Shown: positions 12,172-21,260, counted from the stretch's first letter. The stretch is DNA of 35,430 nt from Catenaria anguillulae PL171 (GCA_002102555.1 MCFL01000247.1:1-35430); one strand, 5' to 3'. Numbers and translations: made by a program. Notes: generated by a model not told the origin, from the sequence alone.

Positions 12172-12393
12172 AGTCGATAACAGTGGACGAGATGGCGATC
12201 CGTACTAGGAAGCCACAATGCCAAGTATTTTTTTTTATTTCTGTCCGTTTTGTTTTCCTATGTATGAATGGCCTCACAAACCAGACTGTATGAAATGTTG
12301 TGCCTGGCAAGCGATGGCTCAGCCCACCATCAGACTCTGGGTACTCATGCAATCGTGACAGACCCGAACTTCAACGGTCTCTGGCTCGAGCGT

Positions 12394-12554
12394 ACAAGTA
12401 TGCGGGCGCGAAAAAGATTGTTCCGACGCGGCCTCATCCAAGCGCGCCCAACAAGCCCGTGTCGGAGCTCATGGCGGGGATGGTGGCGGGACCCATGGAC
12501 AAGGTGAGGGACATGGGCCGCGAGTTTGCCGAGCGCAAGGTGCCCGAAGAGTAA
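12394..12554 (+). pseudogene. 3' fragment of the HHE (hemerythrin-like) gene
   Basis: Holds only the last 52 codons of the HHE gene that is otherwise complete at 22936-23640 (from KYAGAKKIVPTRPHP to AERKVPEE and stop TAA 12552). The upstream exons and the iron-ligand residues are absent. The sequence before 12394 is the SRP68 3' flank and is unrelated. It is a non-functional by-product of the duplication and marks its outer breakpoint. Confidence 0.9.
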
Positions 12555-13615
12555 GAAAGATCGAAAAAGTGATCAATCCTTTCGAGACGGGAGAGCAGCA
12601 GTTTGTCGATTGATTTGATTGATTTGATTGATTGTTGGTTTCGGATGCTGTTATCCGTATGAAATGAATACGCATGTACATTATCCCAGATTTGAATACA
12701 CATTGAGTTTTCAATCCAATGTCATTTTCCGTGGGAAGAGCCAGATAGATGGTGAGTCACGGTCCCGCATATTCAAATGTCAAGGCTGAGATCAGCCAGT
12801 GTGGGAATGTGGCATGTGTTTGGATTTCATTATCATTGTGAGTGAGAGAGCCGAGAAAAACGAGCAACCAGTTTTGGCAGTGGTACATAAGAAAGAGAGA
12901 CATACGACCGCTACCCGCCGCAAATCATGATGGAACTGGCCGCGAAATGTGAGACACGATGGTCAACATTTCAAAAGGTCTTGAAGAAGGGAAGATGGTG
13001 GTGGCCTCATGTCGGTTGGATCATGACACTATATCCATTTACCACAATAGCTGACTCTCACAAAACGTATCCTCCATACTCGGACGATTGAATAAAGCAC
13101 ATGAGAGATTGATTCCCACAATCTCCAATGTGTGGCAGCGCCGTGACTGCCTCTTGTCTGTCGCAAAAGATCGAGGTTGGGCTCACTTCTAAGTCTTTCC
13201 AATCAGCAACAGCAAAAGCCAGCCATGAATTGAGCGTGTGTTTGCGGTACTGGGCACATGCGGGAGTGGCAGCGAGGCCAGAGATCATTCGAGGTTGGCT
13301 TCATGTCATGCGCACAAGAAACGCTTGCCTGCTCTTGGCCATGCATGTAAGTACCAGTCCGTTCACGACATGTTTTTGGGCACCACCGGCATCCATTGGC
13401 AAACATGTGCAAGAGTCAGAATGTGAGTGAGGACAGACTGGTCCATTCGCTTGGAAGTTGTCAACATGTCTGCCCAGAAAGAAATGAAAAAAAAAAAAAA
13501 AAAAAAGTGAACGGTCCTGCGGCCAGTACTATGTAAAGAATTCTTTCCTCAACTTGCTTCGTGCATGGTCGATCCTGGATTCAACGTAGAGAGTGTGAAC
13601 AAAACAAAGGCAAAA
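12555..13615. other. Non-coding part of arm A
   Basis: About 1.06 kb between the HHE fragment and tRNA-Gln. It contains TTGATT-type short tandem repeats near 12605-12634 and the poly-A run at 13487-13506. I recognise no protein gene. The same sequence lies inverted at 21861-22935. Confidence 0.6.
13487..13506 (+). repeat. Poly-A tract (20 A) in arm A
   Basis: Uninterrupted run of 20 A. The matching tract in arm B (21970-22003, read as T) has 34, one of only two differences seen between the arms. Confidence 0.9.
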
Positions 13616-13687
13616 GGTCATACTGAGATTCGAACTCAGGTCCCGAGATTCAGAGTCTCGTGTGCTAACCGACTACACCATACGACC
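13616..13687 (-). tRNA. tRNA-Gln (CTG), arm A copy
   Basis: 72 bases. The acceptor stem GGTCGTA pairs with TATGACC (one G-U pair). The anticodon loop is CTCTGAA, giving anticodon CTG, and the T arm contains GTTCGAATC. No intron. Its exact twin is at 21789-21860. Confidence 0.93.
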
Positions 13688-13936
13688 GGCTTGTCTCGCG
13701 ACATTAGAAATACCCATTATATATGTAGTGTCACTTCATACTCTGCCACGACGTCATCCGCACCTTATCGCAACACGCTCTACAGCGTTCACTCGTGTCA
13801 CTATCTGTCCTCAAAAGGGAAGGTATAACGGGAGCCTCTTGATATAAGTGGAAAGCTGCTGCCACAACAACCGATGCGAGCCTGGCCGCGGCGAGATGAT
13901 GTACGCAGAGGGGAGGAAGGGCAAAAAGCTGACGTC

Positions 13937-14018
13937 CGACAGCGACAGGATTCGAACCTGTGCAGGCAGAGCCTAATTGATTTCGAGTCAATCCCCTTAA
14001 CCGCTCGGGCACGCTGTC
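13937..14018 (-). tRNA. tRNA-Ser (CGA), arm A copy
   Basis: 82 bases with discriminator G at 13937. Acceptor GACAGCG pairs with CGCTGTC. The anticodon stem-loop ATTGA-CTCGAAA-TCAAT gives CGA. The long variable arm expected for a type II tRNA is present, followed by GGTTCGAATCC. Its twin is at 21458-21539. Confidence 0.93.
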
Positions 14019-14215
14019 ATGTGGCAAATTTTGGCAAGAATATAGCATATTTATTATCACTACCCTGAATGGGCGTGAACGCAGCATTTTCGCTGCCAAA
14101 ATTGCCATGGAGTGCGCCAGGGTGTGCGTCGGTGGCCCCATCCGCCCCGGCCGTTCCTTGCAGGCCTGGTTAAGCATCATTTCCGGGATGAAGAAACTGA
14201 AGGCGGATGCCACTG

Positions 14216-14349
14216 TCGGCCGACCGTACACGGTTCGAACGCGCGACCTCATGATAACCGGAATTTTTTCCAAATCGCAAAACCTGGAAAAGTCGAAAGA
14301 ATGCGAGGCGACGCCCAGCATCGAACCCGCGGCCTCCTGTAAACCTCGA
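14216..14349 (-). other. Two tRNA-like relics (3' halves), arm A
   Basis: On the minus strand, 14349-14306 and 14261-14216 each look like the end of a tRNA: an AGG-type linker, a T-arm-like B-box (GGGTTCGATGC and GCGTTCGAACC) and a short acceptor-like 3' end. Neither has a convincing 5' half or anticodon arm. They are probably decayed tRNA copies, but chance B-box matches are possible. Confidence 0.35.
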
Positions 14350-14423
14350 ATTTTGCGAAAACAATGGCAAGCGGCTGCCTCTTGAGTATATGGTGGCAAT
14401 TTTTGGGTGACGGTGAATAACAA

Positions 14424-14496
14424 GGTCCCGTGGCCCAATGGCTAAGGCGCCTGACTACGGATCAGGAGATCGGAGGTTCGAATCCTCCCGGGATCG
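14424..14496 (+). tRNA. tRNA-Arg (ACG), arm A copy
   Basis: 73 bases. Acceptor GGTCCCG pairs with CGGGATC (one G-U). The anticodon loop CTACGGA between CCTGA and TCAGG gives ACG, read as ICG. The T arm is GGAGG-TTCGAAT-CCTCC. It lies opposite in strand to the other three tRNAs of the arm. Twin at 20980-21052. Confidence 0.93.
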
Positions 14497-14615
14497 TTTT
14501 GCATCTTGTTGGATGAAAACATTTTGTAAACGCCAACTCAAGAAAAAGAAGTCCACAACCAGCACATGCACAAACATGGACGCTTGCACTCTGTACTGTG
14601 ACGTCTTCCCTTACA

Positions 14616-14687
14616 TGTCACCTCCCAGAATCGAACTGGGGCCGCCACGGCCACAACGTGGAGTACTAACCACTATACTAAGGTGAC
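14616..14687 (-). tRNA. tRNA-His (GTG), arm A copy
   Basis: 72 bases. Acceptor GTCACCT pairs with AGGTGAC, with discriminator A at 14616. The anticodon stem-loop CCACG-TTGTGGC-CGTGG gives GTG. The variable loop has four bases (CGGC) and the T arm is CCCAG-TTCGATT-CTGGG. The base before position 1 is G on this strand, matching the G-1 that tRNA-His needs. The arm B copy has one base fewer. The LINE-like element begins 22 bases upstream of its 5' end. Confidence 0.93.
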
Positions 14688-14709
14688 CTGTTGCGATTTT
14701 CGCGTCTAA

Positions 14710-14745
14710 CCAACCGTTTTTATACATTATTGAACCTATTTCCAT
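14710..14745 (+). repeat. 36-base terminal repeat, 5' end of element copy A
   Basis: Begins CCAACCGTTTTTATACAT and ends CTATTTCCAT. Identical to the terminal repeat of copy B at 20732-20767 (inverted) and differs at two positions from the repeat at 16736-16771, which has the same orientation. It contains a TATA-like stretch (TTTATACA). Confidence 0.9.
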
Positions 14746-14761
14746 CACCACCGCAGCCAAA

Positions 14762-16736
14762 ATGCTTCCCGCGGAATCATCGCCTGTTCTTTCGCCACCA
14801 AGTCCTGTTTGTTTCTCTTTATACTTTTGTTGGGGAATCCTACCTCGGCCCATCTTGACATCAACAACGGCCCGGCCGATTCATCCCAGCCAGCGTCCTG
14901 ATGTTCTGCTCCCTCCAACGTACATCGCCCTCCCCAAGCCCTCCCTGTCAAGCGGCGTTTCTCACAGCTGCTCGCCGACCCCCTCCGCTGGACCAACCCG
15001 CTCGACAAGGCCGTCGCCGACATCAAGCAGTGGTCCAGGCGCAGCCGCCGCAGCGCCGCGCCGATATCCGCCGTCCAGCTTGCCGAATCACACGGTCTCC
15101 GCGCAGCGCGGACGCAACCTCTATGCATATAATACAAATTTAACTCTTAGCAATCGACTCAGCAAGCCTACCGCACCTTCCATCCGCCCCACGACAGCAA
15201 GCGCCATGCCCGACCCCATGGAAGTTGATGCTTCGACATCGCCGATCGTGGCTTGAGTGGGGCCGATCACCTATTCTGTCAACCAAGAGGTTGCCCTTGA
15301 GCACCTCAAACGCAAATACAAGGTGACCGTTATTGTCGGCGAGAGCCTCGTTCAATGAAGTCGCTTCTACAAGGCCGAATTCGGTAACCAACAAGACTTG
15401 GCCGCAGCCAATGAAAAGTCCCCTCGCTTCTTCCGCGGCCAGTTTTTGCACGTGTTGGGCGACGTGCAGGAATGGGCCAACAAGCTCTCCGACAAGGACA
15501 AGGTTGTGCAGGTTCTGTGCGGCTACGACGCCGTGCGCCAGCTTGATGCCTTGATTGCCAAGGGCAAGGCCATCTTGGTCGACAATTGCCGTGCTCGTTC
15601 TTTCTCGCGCGTCCTCTCGCGCTACGAGACCAAGTAGGACGCCGTGGATGCGGTGGCTCTCGGCGAGCTTGCCTCAAATGGGCATGAGTTGCGTTTCTTT
15701 GCCGGTTCCGCCAAGCTGTGCTACTCTTGTGGCCAGCGTGGCCATGTCAAGTTGGCTTGCCCATCGCAGCCCGCCATCGCCAAGGTCTTGCCTCCCTCGT
15801 CTCGCTCTTGCTCCTTTGCGCCAACAAGTGGCGGCGTCAGTTAGGCTGATGTCGCCAAGCAAGCTGTCGACAAGGTCAACACCCTTGACAAGGGTTTGCG
15901 CGGCAAGGTCGACGATTTGGCCGACAAGATCTCGGCCATGCAAGATCAACTGGCCAAGTTCATGGCCGACCAAGAGGCCCTGCTGGTGGCTTTCAAATCG
16001 GACGTCCCCGGTACCAGCACCACGCTGCCCATCTCCACCCTCGCTGCCGCCATGTCGCAGGCCCGCGCGCGCCACACCCAACTCTGGGTATACTTCGAGG
16101 ACAAGTCAAAGGCGTTTGACACGGTCCCGCACCACATCCTCCGCCTCGCCCTCAAACGTATCCGCGTCCCAGACGAGATTGTTGAGCTGTATTGCGACTC
16201 GCTCCTCGCGGGCCGCACAGCGCGCATCAAGACCGAGTATGGCCCGACCGACCCGATCCCCATGCACCGCGGTATACCGCAGGGTGCGGTCGAGTCGCCA
16301 CTCATGTGGGCCATCGTCTACGACGTGCTCCTAAGCAAGGTCAACCGCGTGTGCCCGGGCGTGAGGCTGTGCGCGCGCAAGGGCGAGACGGGCGACCCAG
16401 GGCCCGCACCATCAAGGACTGCGCCGCACCGAGCGAATGGCGAGGTGGTCGACACGGCGCAGCTGGCAGCCATAGCGTATGTCGACGACGCGGCGTTTTT
16501 TGCGCCGAATCGGTGGGAAATGGAGCGGCTGGTCCGGATCGTGTCGTCGCTCAACCGGGTCACGGCAGTCAAGACGAACGCGTCCAAGGGCGCCATTCTG
16601 GTCCTCAACTGCAAAGGCGAGGCCCGTGGTGAGCCGCTTACGGTGGAGGGGGAACCGATTCCGTTCCTGGACGGGCGGCAACCTTTCCGGTAACTGGGCG
16701 TGTGGTTGTCAGCAGTGGACTGGCCGCGCACGGCGC
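14762..16736 (+). pseudogene. Gag-like/RT reading frame of copy A, truncated
   Basis: Same reading frame as in copy B: Pro/Ser-rich start, gag-like part, zinc knuckle CYSCGQRGHVKLAC (near 15718-15760), coiled-coil-like stretch, RT motifs FEDKSKAFDTVP (about 16099), GIPQGAVESPL and YVDDAAFF (about 16480). The frame carries the same in-frame stop codons as copy B and no frameshift. The RNase H part is missing because the arm ends at 16736. It cannot encode a working enzyme. Confidence 0.85.
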
Positions 16737-16771
16737 CAACCGTTTCTATACAATATTGAACCTATTTCCAT
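16736..16771 (+). repeat. 36-base terminal inverted repeat, 3' end of element copy B
   Basis: Reads CCAACCGTTTCTATACAAT on the plus strand and so forms an inverted pair with 20732-20767 (34 of 36 matches). Similarity starts exactly at the CC and stops after CCAT, as expected for a defined element end. It is also in direct orientation to 14710-14745. Confidence 0.9.
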
Positions 16772-16947
16772 ATGAACAAACGGGCACACAGAAGCCGGCA
16801 AACGTGATTACGGGAACAAATGAGGAGTAAGGACGAAGGAGAAGATTGGATGGGACCACCCGCGAAACAAGATTTGGGTGAAGCCGCGCATACTCTCAAA
16901 CCAACACACAAACAGCCCACCCGCCCCCATGCCTGGCGGCACCTTGT

Positions 16948-19900
16948 TCAACCAACAAAACGGAAGAACGTGAAAGGGAAAACTGGACCAATCGGGTCAA
17001 GAGATGAAGAGATTGGGGGGAAGGCAACTTGGACGCGGAGCGCCATGTGAGGGGGAAACAGAGAGGAAAGAACAACGTCTACATCCGACAAGTCGATGCC
17101 GGCGGCTCTGGTCTTGGCGGCGAGCCAAGCGTGTACCCGACGATCCCACGCGTACTTGATGATTCTGCGCGGATCTGCGCTCACCACGTCGCCATCGAAA
17201 GCAACTTGATGGGTGAGGACCCGCTTCCCACGGCCAAAGGCCGGGTTGACTTGTGCACGTGGCAGATCGGACACAGCGCCTGCATTCGCCAGACGGTCCG
17301 CCGACTCGTTCCCGACGTCACCCGCGTGGCCCTTGACCCACCTCAATGTGACCTTGAGTCGCCGCTCCTGAACGATGAGCTTGATGGTGTCCCACTCAGT
17401 GCAGCCAACGGAGCGCACCAACGGGCGCAGCTGTGCCTTGCGGGCTCCCAACACACGCCTCGCAGCGCGCACGACCGACATCGAGTCCGTGAGAATCGCG
17501 ACGACGGATCCCACAGGGGCCAAACACACGGCGCCAAGTACGGCCCATTGCTCCAGCCGCGCAGACGACGCCAAGCCCTGCGTCGGCCGCATCGACACCA
17601 TGTACGCGTCCTCTTCCGCCGCGGTAACTCGCTCCTCGTCGCTGTCGGCAATCGCCATCATGGCTCCGTTCTCGGCCTCGTCCGTGGCGCGTATCCTGCG
17701 CCAGCGTTCCATCTCGGTGCGCTCCCACGCTACGTCCAACCCGTTCCCGACGAATGCGTGAATACCGGCTCCAATGGGGCGGCCACCGCCACCCTCGGGC
17801 GCGTCTTGTACGGACCCGTCCGTGTACATGGTGACTTGCACCCCAGGTGCAAACGAGGGGAGCATGGTGCCGTCGCTGTGCGTGGCGACAGCGGTGGTGC
17901 CGCCAACAAGGTAGCGCGCGAGCGAGTGTTCCGTCGTTGGGTACAGCCATGGGCGAAGTGGCTCGGCGGCAGGGGCGGGAAGTGGCCACGGCAGCTCCTG
18001 GATTGGGTGGCGTTGGAGGTTGCGCACATGCTGGAGGAATGCGTCGTGGATGGGCTTCCACGTTTTGACGTTGAGCCGGTGTTCGACATGGAGCATGGAT
18101 GCGCGGTGGCCGGTTGGCGAGGCGACCTGGGTGGAGAACCACACGCCGTGCATGCGCAGCCGGCGGACGAGTGCTGGGTCCCGGTGGGCAAGCGGGTCGT
18201 CTTCGCTGAGGAAGAGCGGCGAGTGGTGGCAGCCCGGGTCGACGGCAAATTCGCCGTGTGTATCGATGACCGAAATGTTGGCTGCGTGCATGAGCGGCAG
18301 CAGGTTGGCGAACCAGCACAGAGTCGAGGACGGAGCCTCGGGCGATGGGTACATGAGCGGCGAGCAGGGCATGGCGAGCGCCCATGCAGCGAGCCCGAGG
18401 CAGACTCGGGCAGGCGTACCGAGCGGGCCGCGGTCGTTGAGCATGACAGCCAGCTCTGTGACATGGTGACGCACAATCAGGTTTGAAAGTGAGTCAAGAT
18501 CGTGGACGGACGGATGCTGAATCAGAGCCGACGACGTGGTGCGGTCAACACCCAGCTTGTGCCGAATTAACGACCGAAACTTGGCGTCGATCACGCTGGG
18601 CGGCGGGACGCAGTTGCTTGTGCGGTACAACGCTGCCGGGAAAATGACGTTATTGGCAAAGTACACCGCCATCTTGCCCGTAATCGCCTTGGTCTTGAGC
18701 AGCCCGTGGCCCTTGCGCAGCTCGTTCTCGAAAGCCTCGCGCGCCGTGCGCGGCCAGTCCACTGCTGACAACCACACGCCCAGTTACCGGAAAGGTTGCC
18801 GCCCGTCCAGGAACGGAATCGGTTCCCCCTCCACCGTAAGCGGCTCACCACGGGCCTCGCCTTTGCAGTTGAGGACCAGAATGGCGCCCTTGGACGCGTT
18901 CGTCTTGACTGCCGTGACCCGGTTGAGCGACGACACGATCCGGACCAGCCGCTCCATTTCCCACCGATTCGGCGCAAAAAACGCCGCGTCGTCGACATAC
19001 GCTATGGCTGCCAGCTGCGCCGTGTCGACCACCTCGCCATTCGCTCGGTGCGGCGCAGTCCTTGATGGTGCGGGCCCTGGGTCGCCCGTCTCGCCCTTGC
19101 GCGCGCACAGCCTCACGCCCGGGCACACGCGGTTGACCTTGCTTAGGAGCACGTCGTAGACGATGGCCCACATGAGTGGCGACTCGACCGCACCCTGCGG
19201 TATACCGCGGTGCATGGGGATCGGGTCGGTCGGGCCATACTCGGTCTTGATGCGCGCTGTGCGGCCCGCGAGGAGCGAGTCGCAATACAGCTCAACAATC
19301 TCGTCTGGGACGCGGATACGTTTGAGGGCGAGGCGGAGGATGTGGTGCGGGACCGTGTCAAACGCCTTTGACTTGTCCTCGAAGTATACCCAGAGTTGGG
19401 TGTGGCGCGCGCGGGCCTGCGACATGGCGGCAGCGAGGGTGGAGATGGGCAGCGTGGTGCTGGTACCGGGGACGTCCGATTTGAAAGCCACCAGCAGGGC
19501 CTCTTGGTCGGCCATGAACTTGGCCAGTTGATCTTGCATGGCCGAGATCTTGTCGGCCAAATCGTCGACCTTGCCGCGCAAACCCTTGTCAAGGGTGTTG
19601 ACCTTGTCGACAGCTTGCTTGGCGACATCAGCCTAACTGACGCCGCCACTTGTTGGCGCAAAGGAGCAAGAGCGAGACGAGGGAGGCAAGACCTTGGCGA
19701 TGGCGGGCTGCGATGGGCAAGCCAACTTGACATGGCCACGCTGGCCACAAGAGTAGCACAGCTTGGCGGAACCGGCAAAGAAACGCAACTCATGCCCATT
19801 TGAGGCAAGCTCGCCGAGAGCCACCGCATCCACGGCGTCCTACTTGGTCTCGTAGCGCGAGAGGACGCGCGAGAAAGAACGAGCACGGCAATTGTCGACC

Positions 19901-20715
19901 AAGATGGCCTTGCCCTTGGCAATCAAGGCATCAAGCTGGCGCACGGCGTCGTAGCCGCACAGAACCTGCACAACCTTGTCCTTGTCGGAGAGCTTGTTGG
20001 CCCATTCCTGCACGTCGCCCAACACGTGCAAAAACTGGCCGCGGAAGAAGCGAGGGGACTTTTCATTGGCTGCGGCCAAGTCTTGTTGGTTACCGAATTC
20101 GGCCTTGTAGAAGCGACTTCATTGAACGAGGCTCTCGCCGACAATAACGGTCACCTTGTATTTGCGTTTGAGGTGCTCAAGGGCAACCTCTTGGTTGACA
20201 GAATAGGTGATCGGCCCCACTCAAGCCACGATCGGCGATGTCGAAGCATCAACTTCCATGGGGTCGGGCATGGCGCTTGCTGTCGTGGGGCGGATGGAAG
20301 GTGCGGTAGGCTTGCTGAGTCGATTGCTAAGAGTTAAATTTGTATTATATGCATAGAGGTTGCGTCCGCGCTGCGCGGAGACCGTGTGATTCGGCAAGCT
20401 GGACGGCGGATATCGGCGCGGCGCTGCGGCGGCTGCGCCTGGACCACTGCTTGATGTCGGCGACGGCCTTGTCGAGCGGGTTGGTCCAGCGGAGGGGGTC
20501 GGCGAGCAGCTGTGAGAAACGCCGCTTGACAGGGAGGGCTTGGGGAGGGCGATGTACGTTGGAGGGAGCAGAACATCAGGACGCTGGCTGGGATGAATCG
20601 GCCGGGCCGTTGTTGATGTCAAGATGGGCCGAGGTAGGATTCCCCAACAAAAGTATAAAGAGAAACAAACAGGACTTGGTGGCGAAAGAACAGGCGATGA
20701 TTCCGCGGGAAGCAT
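16948..20715 (-). pseudogene. Gag-like / reverse transcriptase / RNase H reading frame (copy B)
   Basis: One continuous phase of about 1256 codons from 20715 to 16948, broken by about five stop codons and by no frameshift. Visible parts: Pro/Ser-rich N-terminus, gag-like region with zinc knuckle CYSCGQRGHVKLAC (about 19759-19717), helical DKISAMQDQLAKFMADQ, RT with FEDKSKAFDT, GIPQG and YVDDA, then a thumb-like region. RNase H residues are D in MYTDGSVQD, E in SARLEQWAVL, D in AILTDSMSVV and D in GNESADRLAN, so the catalytic D-E-D-D set is in place. The closest architecture known to me is the non-LTR clades with an RNase H behind the RT. Confidence 0.85.
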
Positions 20716-20731
20716 TTTGGCTGCGGTGGTG

Positions 20732-20767
20732 ATGGAAATAGGTTCAATAATGTATAAAAACGGTTGG
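20732..20767 (-). repeat. 36-base terminal inverted repeat, 5' end of element copy B
   Basis: Plus-strand sequence starts ATGGAAATAGGTTCAATA and ends ACGGTTGG. It pairs with 16736-16771 in inverted orientation with two mismatches, and equals 14710-14745 in the other arm. Confidence 0.9.
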
Positions 20768-20789
20768 TTAGACGCGAAAATCGCAACAG

Positions 20790-20860
20790 GTCACCTTAGT
20801 ATAGTGGTTAGTACTCCACGTTGTGGCCGTGGCGGCCCAGTTCGATTCTGGGAGGTGACA
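20790..20860 (+). tRNA. tRNA-His (GTG), arm B copy with one base missing
   Basis: 71 bases. Same acceptor, D and anticodon arms as the arm A copy, but the run of C after the anticodon stem has three instead of four (CGTGGCGGCCCAG). With the T stem CCCAG kept paired, the variable loop has only three bases, one fewer than the four seen in arm A. It may fold less well or be a first step to decay; function cannot be judged from sequence. Confidence 0.88.
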
Positions 20861-20979
20861 TGTAAGGGAAGACGTCACAGTACAGAGTGCAAGCGTCCAT
20901 GTTTGTGCATGTGCTGGTTGTGGACTTCTTTTTCTTGAGTTGGCGTTTACAAAATGTTTTCATCCAACAAGATGCAAAA

Positions 20980-21052
20980 CGATCCCGGGAGGATTCGAAC
21001 CTCCGATCTCCTGATCCGTAGTCAGGCGCCTTAGCCATTGGGCCACGGGACC
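20980..21052 (-). tRNA. tRNA-Arg (ACG), arm B copy
   Basis: 73 bases, exact mirror of 14424-14496, with anticodon ACG and discriminator G at 20980. Confidence 0.93.
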
Positions 21053-21126
21053 TTGTTATTCACCGTCACCCAAAAATTGCCACCATATACTCAAGAGGCA
21101 GCCGCTTGCCATTGTTTTCGCAAAAT

Positions 21127-21260
21127 TCGAGGTTTACAGGAGGCCGCGGGTTCGATGCTGGGCGTCGCCTCGCATTCTTTCGACTTTTCCAGGTTTTGCG
21201 ATTTGGAAAAAATTCCGGTTATCATGAGGTCGCGCGTTCGAACCGTGTACGGTCGGCCGA
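21127..21260 (+). other. Two tRNA-like relics (3' halves), arm B
   Basis: Mirror of 14216-14349: 21127-21170 and 21215-21260 each show a T-arm-like B-box and an acceptor-like 3' end without a recognisable 5' half. Confidence 0.35.

Larger units (their letters stand above)
12394..16736 (+). repeat. Left arm (A) of a 4.3-kb inverted duplication
   Basis: The reverse complement of 18741-23096. Position sums are constant (35477 from the inner end to tRNA-His, 35476 to the poly-A tract, 35490 to the outer end), so there are only two length changes: one base in tRNA-His and 14 bases in a homopolymer. Translated frames along the arms agree residue for residue wherever I compared them. Contents in order: 3' fragment of an HHE gene, non-coding DNA, tRNA-Gln, tRNA-Ser, tRNA-Arg, tRNA-His, and the 5' half of the LINE-like element. 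The outer end is sharp (GAGCGT, then ACAAGTATGCGG). The inner end coincides with the first base of the 36-base repeat at 16736. Confidence 0.97.
14710..16736 (+). mobile_element. LINE-like RT element, 5' half only (copy A)
   Basis: The first 2027 bases of the element that is complete at 16736-20767. It holds the 36-base terminal repeat, the gag-like region with CCHC zinc knuckle and the RT domain, and is cut soon after the RT catalytic motif. The cut is the inner edge of arm A, so the truncation reflects the duplication, not 5' truncation during retrotransposition. It was copied as part of the arm and is not an independent insertion. Confidence 0.88.
16736..20767 (-). mobile_element. LINE-like RT/RNase H element with terminal inverted repeats, full length (copy B)
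   Basis: 4032 bases. Domain order from its 5' end (20767): 36-base repeat, short leader, gag-like region with a CCHC knuckle, RT, RNase H, about 175 bases of 3' UTR, 36-base repeat. The RT has the YVDDA catalytic box, followed after it by the LGVWLS segment typical of non-LTR RTs, and a downstream RNase H; no protease, integrase or long terminal repeats are seen. No endonuclease domain is found, and the gag-like part runs almost directly into the RT palm, so the endonuclease and RT fingers seem deleted. There is no poly-A or simple-repeat tail. It carries about five in-frame stops and is inactive. One flank was lost to the rearrangement, so target-site duplications cannot be tested. Confidence 0.85.

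Noticed and set aside
17029-18486. 485-codon plus-strand open frame across the palindrome loop
   Set aside because: Antisense of the RT/RNase H reading frame of copy B; RNase H motifs are on the minus strand.
14710-20767. LTR retrotransposon or virus-like element
   Set aside because: No long terminal repeats, protease, integrase, capsid or envelope part. The RT type and the RNase H behind it fit a LINE-like element; the 36-base repeats are inverted.
14710-20767. Twin-priming inversion of a LINE insert as the source of the opposed copies
   Set aside because: Twin priming inverts only the element. Here the mirror symmetry extends 2.3 kb into flanking DNA with tRNAs and part of the HHE gene.
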